From Daphnia pulex (lineage: Eukaryota; Arthropoda; Branchiopoda; Diplostraca; Daphniidae), in the NCBI RefSeq assembly GCF_021134715.1, contig NC_060019.1, positions 8,246,001 through 8,310,000 of the forward strand: a stretch of 64,000 nucleotides of DNA, given 5' to 3'. Position numbers and translations under genes: made by a program. The notes under the pieces were generated by a model, which saw nothing but the letters and a program-made list of their open reading frames with translations, did no database searches and was not told the origin of the DNA. Shown one piece after another: positions 32,501-43,316 of this stretch (positions are counted from its first letter, which is position 1; the number at the start of each line of letters is the position of its first letter).

Positions 32501-34330
32501 AAGTATGATGTTGAACTGAATGTCTGCACAAGCTCCATTTCAAGACATCTCAACTGGAAAATGACTGCAAAACTGCTCACACCATGAACACTTCATCAAC
32601 ACCATTAGCAGCTCCAACATTTAAACTAACCAAGGAATCCTATAAATCAAGAGAAAAGAATGAACCAATTACATTTTCAAATACAAAAAAGGGCAAATTT
32701 CTGTTTAATAAAAAAATGTACAATTCTTAACAAGCTGATTGAGATCTTTTCACAAAAGCTCTTATTTAGAAACACAAAGTTGTTGTAAAATATGTCGTCT
32801 AAATCAAGAATTCAATGCCTAATCCGATTCCTAACAAAAAACACGTGTAGCACACATAGTTTTTACGTATACTAAAAATTTAAGCAAAGGCTAACCCACT
32901 CAAGTTTTCTAACAAGTTAAGTGCATGTCTGCAAAAGTTCTTGCATAACTCAACTGGATATTGAAAATTTGCTAATCAAAACACAATGAAGCTCAGACTT
33001 TACTACTCGACAGTGAATAGAATATTAAAACTTAATTACTATTTGAAACTAAGTCACAAAATTGTAATTCAGAAACAACGTCGTGAATTAAAAAGTTAAG
33101 TAACATAGGTACTTTTTACTGTTCTGCATAGAACGAAACGTGCAACATGTAGCAAGAGACGACATTTTGGAAATGTACAGCAGGCTCCATGCAATTCCCA
33201 ATTATATTAAAGGCGATGTTACACGCAATGAATTACACAAAAAATTACATTTCATAAAATTAAAGAATAAAAGATGGAGTTACCATGTCTAGGATCAGAA
33301 ATGTCACGTAAGAAAGGACCCAGCAATGACTAAATTCATCCTTTTCGGACAGCGTCTCCACAGAAAAAGAAAGAAGGTATTATCAGTCGCCTCAGCACTT
33401 TGACTTTTGACAGTTTGATGATGACCCACCCCCCTACATCGCTCTAGAAACCAACACACTAGAGCTGAATAGTTTAATCCCTAAACACACTGAAATATTT
33501 AGCCACCTAGTGACAGCCCTTAGCAACCACGGACGAGTAGAGTCGTACGGAAAGTAAACCAAAAGCAAACCAAATATTCGTCATCTCCGTGAAATACATT
33601 TAGTAGATAAAAAAAAATTTATCGAAAAATTAACAGGTGAGCTTTCTTGGTGGAATAATTTATTATTAAACAAACCGAGTTTAAAGCTATTGTCAACACA
33701 TACACAAAAAAACTGTAATCAACACGAAATATTTCACTGTTTTTTTAAATTTAAATGTAAAAAAAAGACACCCCATTTGCTGTGCAGCCTCTCGATGACA
33801 AATCAAGATGCGATGAGATATCTGATCAAAGAGATACGGCGATATCTGCAAATTAGAAGCGAAGCGAACCTGAAAAAGAATCTAACAAGTGCTGCGATAT
33901 GAAAAACAAACCCCACAATAGAAATATTCATTTTCCATTTCCCACAAAAAAAAAGAAACTAAAATAAAGCATGTAAATAGCAATAGCTTACTTTAAAACA
34001 AGAGTAGTTTGGCATTCCATATATAACCCTTCTGCTATTGTGTACTAACTACTAACTACTAAGACAACAAGCATGAGAGGTGAAAAGAGTTTATATATTA
34101 TTAACACAATTTTACCGATCGACCAAGGGTGTATTGTAGCTGTATACAGAGCACAAAAAATATCTTCTAAATTAGAAAACAAGAAACACAACAAATTTAG
34201 TAGGATGAATTTCAAGGCACAATAATATGAAAACTTCAATTTAAAATGAAATGAAATAAATTTTTCCATTTTTTTGTACATGTGTCACCATTGAATTTTA
34301 AATTTCTCCATTTGGATGTTACAGGTATTA
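29501..34330. other. DIP 3' UTR and unassigned 4.5-kb AT-rich spacer
   Basis: The left end holds the DIP 3' UTR, with AATAAA at 29828-29833. The rest shows no conserved open frame on either strand. A pair of good minus-strand splice sites (donor at 32353-32354, acceptor at 32292-32293) bounds a 63-base intron-like segment, so a noncoding or poorly conserved spliced transcript may be present. Further donor-like GTAAC/GTAAGC sites on the minus strand occur near 33290 and 33990. Confidence 0.45.
29828..29833 (+). terminator. AATAAA polyadenylation signal of the DIP-like gene
   Basis: A canonical hexamer lies 328 bases after the stop codon, the first one downstream in the right orientation that I noticed. 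Confidence 0.6.
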
Positions 34331-36557
34331 TCAGCAGGTTTTTGTAGAAACTAAACATGGCTTGCTGTCCAAGAAACCAAGCTCAGGATCAAGAAGCGAC
34401 AGAACTCCGCCCACCAGATGCAGTGAGCCAGTGACTAACACATCCAGCTGTATAAAACCAAATCATAATTTAACGACATATAAACCATTCTTAAAATGTA
34501 TAACAGATTGTATACCTCTTTTGCTTCATTGTTAACTAGATGATTGTTCACATAATCAAGCGCATTGTTAATAGTAGGGAAAGCTAGGACAAGTTGTTTG
34601 AACGAAGATGTACCAATCGGATGAAAACTGCTTTCAACCCAAGCATCCCTGTTAATGTTAGTTCGGCGGACTGTAAATTTAAAACAAAAAAATAAAATAT
34701 TATACACTTTGAAAAAAACTATCTGTATGAAAATATTTATTACCTTGTTGCTCTTTGGTAATCATAAGGTTAAGTAAATCTAGAATGAAAATTGAATTAC
34801 TGTACATCGCAAAAATCATTTGCACCAAGAATTGATTCTCTAACCTTTGGAAATTGATTCATTACTAACATCAATAATGTTTGAACAAAATAAAGCAACG
34901 TCAAAGTGGCAGCGTTTTAACGGAGCAAGTAGCAAATTGGCATTTCGATCTCCTGTTGTATTGAATATCAACACTCTCTTTGGTCTATTAATAAAATTTG
35001 CATATTAAAAAAAAACAATGAGAATTATAAAAATCACAGTACCTTAATTTTGGTGAAGCAGATGCCTGAATAAACCATTCAACGCAAGCCTCTATGCTCT
35101 CCGGTGTGTGCGCACCGTCGACGTAAAATGTCGAGCCTGGCAAGCGAAGAACTTGAGAGCGACCTGGCCAAAAAGTTTTTGCTAATCCAACAGCTTCAGG
35201 TGAATGGATTTGGAACGGCAATGCAGGGACTGGTAGGAAACAAAGCTCCTTTTCAGAGCGTTCAACTTCAATTTTAGGATTCAAAAATGCACGACTCAAT
35301 TGGAGCGCAAGTGAAGCATTTTTCCACTGGACTTTCCCAGATAAACCTAAATTAATGTGATAAGGAGCCCAATGGTATTCATCAAGTGCAGGGACAGCAT
35401 AAAGAGGACACTGTAAATTATATGAGTTTAACTATTTATTTATTTTTAAAATATTCAGTAAATATCACACCTTGATTTGTAATGCTTTCTCAGCTAGAAC
35501 ACTTAGGCTTTCTCCAGGCTGATCACTGACTGTATATGTTGGTACTGAAGGCTTCATTATACCTGCTTTATGAACAGCTATCTTTTCAACAGTATTGCCT
35601 AATAAGCTAACATGGTCCAATCCCAAAGAAGTGATCCCAACAACTGATGGTTTCCTACAAATTAAAACAGATTATGTTATCCAACTTTCTCATTTCCACT
35701 TCATATAATTACCTAATGACATTTGTACAGTCATATAGTCCACCAATTCCTACTTCAAAAATGGCCACATCAACTTTTTCATTCAAAAAGACATAAAATG
35801 CCATAATCGTCATGAATTTGAAGTAAGCAGGCATATCATTTTCATCATCCTTGAAATTCAAGGTCAACACATGGAAGTTGTTATTTTGTTTACTGTAACC
35901 ATGGGAAATAATATGATACCATGTAGTCCTTGAGAGGAGTGTAAACTTGCCAGAAATATGTAGCAAATTCCTCTTTACTGAGTGGCTTTCCATTTATTCT
36001 TATTCGTTCCCTTACTTCGATTAAGTGAGGAGATGAATAAAATCCTGTTTTGAGTCCATGATGACGGAGAATAGATTCACAAAATGCACATGTTGATCCT
36101 TTTCCCTGTGTAAAAAACACCATAAACATTGATTCAATAAGTTGTCAATAACTATAATTTAAAAGGCATCTACCTTAGTACCAGAAACATGAATAATTCT
36201 TAACTGTTGGTCAATTGTGTCAAGAGATATTCCAATGCGATTTAGATACTTTTCAGTGAAGGGAACATTTGAGATGGCTTGTCTATCTTTTTGAAGTCGA
36301 GCTTTTTCGAGAACCGCCGCATTAGACTGAAGTAAGTTTAAAGTTTCAACGGCAGCCTGTTTGACATGTAAAAACGTGATTACATTGGAAATATCACAAG
36401 ACAGTTAACTAACTTCGTAATTGTTTTCCAAGTAACATGAATAGGCCCTTGTCCTCGTACAATCCATGGCTTGAAATTTTGTCTGTGGTAAAAGTTTAAA
36501 GGCGTGCGAATAAGAGAATCTTAATCTTCTAACTGAATAAGTAAACAAGGCATGCAT
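34331..36557 (-). CDS. FPGS: Folylpolyglutamate synthase with mitochondrial and cytosolic starts
   Basis: ATP-dependent ligase that adds gamma-glutamates to folates and so retains them in cytosol and mitochondria. Ten exons on the minus strand: 36414-36557, 36174-36356, 35920-36105, 35713-35849, 35471-35654, 35043-35410, 34845-34984, 34744-34779, 34516-34670, 34331-34447; all phases agree; 549 residues against about 587 in human. The ATP-binding loop is GTKGKGSTCAF (about residues 107-117), the omega-loop/metal region is GIGGLYDCTNVI, and later motifs are YVDGAHTPESI, FNTTGDRNAN and the terminal VLVTGSLHLVGGVLSLL. From the first Met, residues 1-30 are rich in Arg and Lys with no acidic residue, like a mitochondrial presequence. 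Met31 (MDCTRTRAYS) would start the cytosolic form, as in mammalian FPGS. Confidence 0.96.
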
Positions 36558-37235
36558 GGTTTCTGTCGTATATGTTGCCAGATAATATTTCGAAAGTGCG
36601 GGGCTTCTTTCCTTTTAAACGCCCTCCACCAATCACGGTTCAGCCTTATATCACGTGACTATACTGATACTATCAGGGTATTATGCATTTTCTTTTTCTT
36701 TCAGCAGCTTTTAGTCACGTATCAGTTTTATACTTTTATCATTGATTTACAACGACAATACGCAACTTCACTCGTAACTTCGCACTTTAGCGTACGAAAC
36801 GTTAATTTTTAAACAACAATCCACTGAATCAATATATATAATTCATGTATGTATGCAGCTACATCCCTGCTTGAAAATTCAACTAAAAAATCAATAGAAA
36901 AAATTTAAAAAAAAATTATTAAAATCTTTTGACGCCGAATTCCCTCTTATTCTTATCGTCGCGTGTTTATTCAATCAAAAGCATTCATTGGGGAATTGCC
37001 CTATAAACGACTAGGACTAACAAGATGACTGGCTGGTCTCATATCATAAAATGTACTTATAATATACATCAAGCTGACAATTTGTTGACGAGCGTTGACG
37101 AGTAGGTATGGAAGATGAATTTTTTCTCTAGACATTAACACTTTTTCGTTAAATCGAAAAATCAAAATCAATCGAATTCCAGATTTAAACGCGGTGTGAG
37201 ATGGAATAATAAGTCAGTTGGTAAATAAAACTACG
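36558..37235. other. Spacer between FPGS and tRNA-His
   Basis: No coding region is visible. The part next to 36557 should contain the FPGS promoter. The right end, 37227-37230, holds the T4 terminator of the tRNA on the minus strand. Confidence 0.6.
37227..37230 (-). terminator. RNA polymerase III T4 terminator of tRNA-His
   Basis: Four T residues on the minus strand start six bases after the mature 3' end of the tRNA. This supports an active gene rather than a relic. Confidence 0.7.
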
Positions 37236-37319
37236 TGCCGTGACCAGGATTCGAACCTGGGTTACTACGGTTTTGCCAGACTCCACAACGTAGGGTCCTA
37301 ACCACTAGACGATCACGGC
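37236..37319 (-). tRNA. tRNA-His (GTG anticodon) with a 12-base intron
   Basis: The minus strand reads GCCGTGA...TCACGGC for a perfect 7-bp acceptor stem, a D arm GTCT/GGAC, an anticodon stem CTACG/CGTAG, a T arm CCAGG-TTCGAAT-CCTGG, and A as discriminator. The A box (TAGTGGTTAGG) and B box (GGTTCGAATCC) are intact. Without the insertion the length is the standard 72 bases. The anticodon loop is TTGTGG-C with AGTCTGGCAAAA inserted after position 37, the canonical site of nuclear tRNA introns. The base before the 5' end is A, so the G-1 of mature tRNA-His would be added after transcription, as in other eukaryotes. An intron in tRNA-His is unusual; a tRNA-derived pseudogene is the alternative, but all stems pair. 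Confidence 0.9.
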
Positions 37320-38204
37320 TTGTTGGTGAAAAAATATTATTTGGTGTGATCCAAATACAATTGTTACAACTTATTTTTGTTTTCTTTCTTGCGAACTAAA
37401 ACGTAGACGGTAGACCCAACTGAGGATTCTACTGACGTAACAAAATTTTACTTAAAATGGTTTTATATTTATCGAAATCAGTGGGTGCTGGCAAATCTTT
37501 GTCTTTAAAAATGCCTTTCAGCTTTCACTTTTTCGGATAAAGAGATGTACAGTCGTCGCATGCTTGAACTAATGATAGAACTGTCACGACTCATCTAAAG
37601 GGACAGATCTTACAAAGGCGGAAAGGCCATCTTACCTTTTCCCTTAACTCTAAATTGATCGCCTACGCCAAACGAAACAGGTTTGGGTGGAGTTTCTGCC
37701 ACCCCTATGGTCTTGTCGTGATTTCAGCAATTCGGACTGTAGGATATCAGTAATCACACCAATGCTAAGACGAAATCGGTATAAAAAGGGACAGCTGTGA
37801 AAAAGAAAGCGGATTCCCCACCCCCCTTCGATGTATCATACGACATTGGAATTTGGAGACTAAACAAAGGGAAAATGTATTCTTTTTCTTAGACCATCAC
37901 TGCTGGCCTGTTGCAATACTCGTAAGGATTACCACCATCTGAGCGTGCACCGTGTTTCGTGAGAGATTTGCTGAAATGATTAAAGAGTAAAAGTTGATCA
38001 TACAGGTCATCCGGATGGCCTGGTATGGTGATAAGAGAGGCGATGATGTTTCTTTTTGTTTCCTCCTACGCTCCCTTTCTTCTCTGTACATATAAAGACG
38101 CAAGTCCCATTCGATTCGTCAGTCGCTTCAACGAGTTTCGATCTCAGTAATATTACAATTTCGTCCTTCGCTGTTTATATCGTCGGAGATTATAAAAGCT
38201 GGAA
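37320..38204. other. Promoter region of the cuticular protein gene
   Basis: No coding region is seen between the tRNA and the cuticular gene. The core promoter is at 38091-38123, and the 5' UTR follows up to the ATG at 38205. Confidence 0.6.
38091..38123 (+). promoter_or_regulatory. TATA box and arthropod initiator of the cuticular gene
   Basis: TATAAA at 38091-38096 is followed by TCAGT at 38119-38123, the arthropod initiator consensus, at the usual spacing of about 28 bases. This predicts transcription starting near 38121 and a short 5' UTR before the ATG at 38205. Confidence 0.75.
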
Positions 38205-39436
38205 ATGAATTCCATCACTGTAAGTTGTTTTCTGATTAAATTTGATTGGTTTAAAACTGAATTGAAATTTGAATTTCTATGGAATATTTAGTTGCTGTTG
38301 ACGCTCACTGTGGCCTACTCACTGGCCACGCCTACTAATTATGTGAATAGCAAATCTTCGACGGCATCCTATGCCACGCCTGCCGTAACCATTTTAAAAC
38401 AAATCAATCAACTCAACGAAGATGGCTCTTACACTTTCGGCTACGAAGCCTCTGACGGATCGTTCCGATTCGAGAATATGGACGCCAATGGTTATTTGAC
38501 CGGTAGATATGGTTACGTCGATTCCTACGGAAAAACACAAGAAACGGGTAGTTTTCTTTAAAATGTTAGTCACCCACCGCTTTGTGTGTTATTATTATTA
38601 AATTATGAATAGAATACGTTGCCGGCAAGCTTTCTGGCCAGTCTGTGGGATTCCAAGCTAGAGGAACGTCGATCTCACAAGATGGTCGAACATCTCTACC
38701 GTTCCCTTTCATTCAGACAGCACCTAAATCAGTCGAACAAAAAGCTTTAGATTACCAATACACCAGCGTGGATGATGATGAAGATGGCTTCCCCGATTCG
38801 GCACCATTTAACGGGAATAACGGTGGAAACGTTCGAGTAGTTTCTCTGGCCAAAGATGCTTACAGCAGTGGAACAACAGTCGTCCGTGTTGCTGATCAAA
38901 ATTATGCAGTTTCTGATGTCCGTGTTTCGACACCCACGAAAACGACATACGAGACAACTGCAGGGAATATCCGCCTTGTGACTCCATCTAAAAGCTCATA
39001 CGGCCCTGTAGTCGGCGTTGTAGAAAAAAATCAAAAGATTGAAGATAATTATGGTAAAATTGCAGATACAAGGGTTTCCTACGTACCTGCGGTCGTCCGT
39101 GTAACAAATGCTGCAGAGGCAGACACTCCTTTCATAAAGCCGAATGCTAAGCCCATTACCACGAACATCCAACAACTTTCTGGGCAGGTGAGCATTATCC
39201 GATCTCCTACTACAAGTTACGGCAACTCTGCTGTCAAGTCGACTGGAAAATTGGATGAGTTTCTTAAGTCACTCGAGACCAACACCAAAATCGTCGGTAA
39301 CAGCTACAACACGAACCAGCCAAGTGGCGCAATCACCTCGAATCAGGACCAATTCCAGCAGGATTTCCAAATTCAAGATGTTCAACCAATTCAAGGCGAC
39401 TCAATCAGTGTAGATTCAATTGGATTCTCCTTCTAG
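38205..39436 (+). CDS. Cuticular protein with chitin-binding (Rebers-Riddiford-like) domain
   Basis: Secreted structural protein of the exoskeleton. Three exons: 38205-38219 (MNSIT only), 38292-38547, 38613-39436; 364 residues. The very short first exon encoding the start of the signal peptide is the usual layout of arthropod cuticle genes. The signal peptide runs MNSITLLLTLTVAYSLA, with cleavage predicted soon after. The chitin-binding domain contains GSYTFGYEASDGSFRFE, YGYVDSYGKTQETEY and ends near VGFQARG, consistent with the chitin_bind_4 family, though its aromatic spacing is loose. The long C-terminal part is low in complexity, rich in Ser, Thr, Val and Asn, with degenerate repeats of the type VR-V-TPTKTTY. 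No cysteines or transmembrane segments are evident after the signal peptide. Confidence 0.9.
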
Positions 39437-40215
39437 CAGTCTACCGTAGTTGACCCATGAATGAAATAATGATGACCCATTCAATTATTTCCATACTTTC
39501 CATAATTTGCATGAGACGTAGACTACTCCTTTGATTTAATATATGATACAATTTTTGAACTTTAACTTTAGTCATCTTCATTTCAGCTTCAATTACAGTG
39601 ATTAATACTGCACCCCAAAACAATTCAAGAAAACCTGCTTATGTTTTCTATATCAAAATGAGATGCACATAAACTTTGTGATTTTCAACAACACTGGAAT
39701 ACTTTGCTGACAAACGACTTAGATCTTTGTTTCACAACTTAAAAATTATTAATTATTTTCAAATTAAAAATATTTTAACTAGGAAATTTTCATGTTTACC
39801 AAGAATTTTTTGGAACACAATCACTCTCTAGATTGATTTAAAAGTTTAAACATTTAAGAAAACTTTATCAAATACATTTCAAATTGAATTTTACCTTCAG
39901 CTCAATTTCGAATGACATCAATCTGTTTTGCATTTTTAAATTAAACTTCGTCCAAGACTTCGTCTCAATTTTCACAAACAAAACAAAGCAGACGACACTA
40001 TTCTTCACTACTCTATCAACTACCACAGACAAGATAATAAACTAAAAATTAGAAGCCAAAAGGGAATAATACTTTTATTACCACCGTGTACTTAATAAAC
40101 CAGTTCGTGATGCGAATTTCGATACAGCATAATGAAGGATGAAAAAAAACCACCAATCTGGGGGATTACATGACATCTCGATTTTACCGGGGGTCCGGAA
40201 TAAAATATCGGCCGA
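39437..40215. other. Convergent 3' region of the cuticular gene and CNBP-like copy A
   Basis: AT-rich DNA without coding signals between two convergent genes. AATAAA on the minus strand at 40074-40079 lies 137 bases beyond the CNBP copy A stop codon and is a likely polyadenylation signal. Confidence 0.6.
40074..40079 (-). terminator. AATAAA polyadenylation signal of CNBP-like copy A
   Basis: A canonical hexamer on the minus strand lies about 140 bases downstream of the stop codon. Confidence 0.6.
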
Positions 40216-41171
40216 TTAACGATAGTTGGCTTCGTCGTCGTGATCTCCACCACGATTGTTTGGACAATCCCGAGAAATGTGGCCAACATTTCCGCATCCG
40301 TAACATTTACGATCTCCACCTCCATATCCGCCGCCGCCACCTCGGCCTCCGCTGCCGCCATCGGGGCAGTCACGAGAAATGTGTCCAGATTTACCGCAGC
40401 TGTAGCACTGATGATAATATAATCAATAATTAGACTAGAAATAAAAATTCAGAAGTTTTAATTAATTTTAACTTACATCACGGTTTCGTCCACCGTAGTT
40501 GCCACCGCCACCGCTTCCGCGGTTATCAGGGGCGTCACATTCACGAGAAATGTGACCGTTCTTGCCGCAATTGTAGCACGTCTTTGATCCCGATTCGGGA
40601 CAATCGCGAGCAATGTGACCCGGTTTGTTGCAGTTGTAGCATGATGCTGCAATAATGAAAAGAAAACGTTAAAAAAACCGAGAAACAAAATTTGTGATCA
40701 CCAAAAATCAATTGATCTCGCATTGAATCGAGCAATCGAATTAAGTCGTCACGGCTATAACAAGATAATAAATAGACTTCGGGATTGCAAGACATCATCA
40801 TAACGATTCTGTACCGTGTTCAGTTGTGTTACTGCACCGGTGTTTTAAGACTACGACTTTTATTTTTTGATGGATGTTTGTGTCGTATGGAAACATAATA
40901 ATCGCTGATGCTCAAGCTCTCAACTCCTTTCGGCCCACAAAATCAATAACTCAGGTACAAACTCACACTCACCACGGCCGAAGCCGCCTGCATTTTCACT
41001 ACGGCCAAAGCCGCCTCCACCACTACCACGTGGGCCACCACGTCCTCCGCGTGACCCACTCCCGAAGCCTCCGCCGAAGCTTCCGTAACCTCCACCACCG
41101 CCTCCGCCTTGGCTACATTCACGGGCAAAGTGACCCGTCTCGTTACATCTGTAACATACTGTACTGCTCAT
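40216..41171 (-). CDS. CNBP: CNBP-like zinc-knuckle nucleic-acid-binding protein, copy A
   Basis: Small RNA/single-stranded-DNA binding protein; vertebrate CNBP promotes translation of ribosomal-protein (TOP) mRNAs. Coding exons on the minus strand: 40973-41171, 40477-40646, 40216-40407; 186 residues. Five CCHC knuckles (C-x2-C-x4-H-x4-C): [56 protein letters not shown] and [14 protein letters not shown]. They are separated by Gly/Arg-rich linkers, with a long GGRGG-type segment after the first knuckle as in CNBP. Vertebrate CNBP usually has seven knuckles. A noncoding 5' exon ends at about 41692 (donor GTAAAT), and its intron acceptor is just upstream of the ATG. A tandem duplicate lies about 1.1 kb upstream in the same orientation. 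Confidence 0.93.
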
Positions 41172-42320
41172 TTTCCACCTTCTTCCTTCTGCAAACCAAC
41201 ATATCAATCATCACTTCCGTTACTCACAATACAACACTGATCACACACTCTGCGCAACAAATAAACGTGGCGTTGACATAAAAACCACACCCTCTTTTAA
41301 CAATCCAATCTGCCGCCCAACACAAATACATTCTTAATTAATGTTTTTTTAAATTTTAGTGTGCATACCTGGAAATTTTTACCTGAAACTTTTGTTTCAG
41401 ACGTCAAACATTTTTTTTTTAAATACATCTATTGTCGTTTCTTTTTAAATCTTTCACATTCCAATGCTTCTTTAAAATGTAAATCTTGTTCAAGGTTTTT
41501 AACATTAAAATTCTTCATCTTTCAACAAGGGACAACCATGACATTGGCCTTGAACTTTTAAAAAATCTACCTTATTAAAACGACCACAAATACAACTTTT
41601 CCCTCTTGAGAGAAAAAGGATTTTTAAACTTTAAAGGTAAAAATAATTTTACAGGTAGACAAATTTTTTAAATTAAAATCAAGTTATTTACCGTTTATGA
41701 AATCGAGGAAACGCGATGCAGCTTGCTCGAAAGGTACGCCAACGAATGAATTCACAAGTCGGCGAGCCTATTCTCTAAAAAGATGCTTTGCGCACGGCAC
41801 TACCGGCCGTGCCGTGTGCGTTTCAGATGTATTTCAGCCCGGCACTACCCTACCACGCCGTGCCGTGGCAAAAATGAAAGATGTATGCTCTTATCGATGC
41901 GGTAGTAATGGCCGTTAAAATACATATTCCCCACGTGCCCACTATATTGATGCGTACTACGCCTTATCTACTAACCTTGGCTCGCTTTTTGACTAGTCCA
42001 ATTAAATTTTAAATATTCTCACGCTCTCAATTTATGTACAACATCTGTCAGTTCATTCACAGAATCTTCACTCATCTTACTATGGATTCCAAACAGTTCA
42101 CTGAGGACTTATTGAAAATTGACCAGCATATCTGTCGACATCGGTCTTAATAGTATGATAATCAGATAAGGAGGACAATTGAACATTCTTTTACCACCGT
42201 GTAATTAAGTTCGTGATGCGAAATTCGAAACGACACACAAGGATGAAAAAACCACCAGTCTGCAGATTACATGACATCTCGACACCAAAAGAGAATATAT
42301 TTAACTCGTCTTGTTCTTGT
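41172..42320 (-). promoter_or_regulatory. Intergenic region with 5' exon and promoter of CNBP-like copy A
   Basis: On the minus strand a splice acceptor (TTTGCAG) precedes the leader sequence shared with copy B, and a donor CG|GTAAAT ends the likely noncoding exon at 41692. Further upstream, at 41795-41815 and 41839-41868, are two copies of an inverted motif CGGCACTACC...GTGCCG that is also present in front of copy B. The remainder, up to 42320, contains the 3' UTR of copy B. Confidence 0.6.
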
Positions 42321-43316
42321 TTATCGGTAGTTGGCCTCATCATCATCACCGCCGCCGCCACCACGTTGGGAATTCGGGCAATCCCGAGAAATGTGGCCGA
42401 CATTTCCGCATCCGTAACATTTACGATCTCCACCTCCATATCCGCCGCCGCCACCTCGGCCTCCGCTGCCGCCATCGGGGCAGTCACGAGAAATGTGTCC
42501 AGATTTGCCGCAGCTGTAGCACTATAAATATAAAAAGAAAATTGTAATTAACAAGAACTTGATAGCGTCAATTAGAAGTTATTCTTACGTCACGGCTTTG
42601 TCCACCGTATCCACCACCGCCACCACCACCACGTCCACCTCCTCCGCTTCCGCGGTTGTCGGGAGCGTCACATTCACGGGAGATGTGTCCACTCTTGCCG
42701 CAGTTGTAGCAAGACTTTGATCCTGATTCAGGACAATCGCGAGCGATGTGGCCGGATTTGTTGCAATTGTAGCATGATGCTAAATACGAAATAAGAAGAG
42801 AATATAAAAATAACTGATTGACAAGAGCGATGACAATTCGATAGCAAGTCCATTTCATAAGTGAAAAACTAGACCAACGAATTGACACTAGCGCCATGGG
42901 CAAACGAGACACACAAAGACATCGGGTCCTGCAAGACAACAGAACCGAAGAACAAATATTCAGGTGAAGACCACGTCGACTGCTATCGCATCAATTCCGA
43001 ACTCAAATCGTCACGAAGAAGAAATTAGAGAAATACGGATTTTGAGATACACGCACGTCCAACGGGTGAATATTGTTGGTTGTAACTGATGCTCACTCGT
43101 ATCCTCTCCGCCTGATAATCATCAAAACTCTGGATCAAACTCACACTCACCACGGCCGAAGCCGCCTCCACCACTACCACCACGTGGGCCACCTCGTCCG
43201 CCACGTGACCCTCCAAAGCCACCTCCGCCGTAACCTCCACCACCGCCTCCGCCTTGGCTACATTCACGGGCAAAGTGACCCGTCTCGTTACATTTGTAAC
43301 ACACTGAACTGCTCAT
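42321..43316 (-). CDS. CNBP: CNBP-like zinc-knuckle nucleic-acid-binding protein, copy B
   Basis: Tandem duplicate of copy A with the same structure: coding exons 43151-43316, 42589-42779, 42321-42521 on the minus strand; 185 residues. Five CCHC knuckles in the same order: [70 protein letters not shown]. The glycine-rich linkers differ in length from copy A, shorter after knuckle 1 and longer after knuckle 3. The last exon is nearly identical to that of copy A at DNA level, while exon 2 has many silent differences. A noncoding 5' exon probably ends at 43752 (donor GTAAGC). Both copies have intact frames, splice sites and zinc ligands, so both are probably expressed. Confidence 0.93.
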
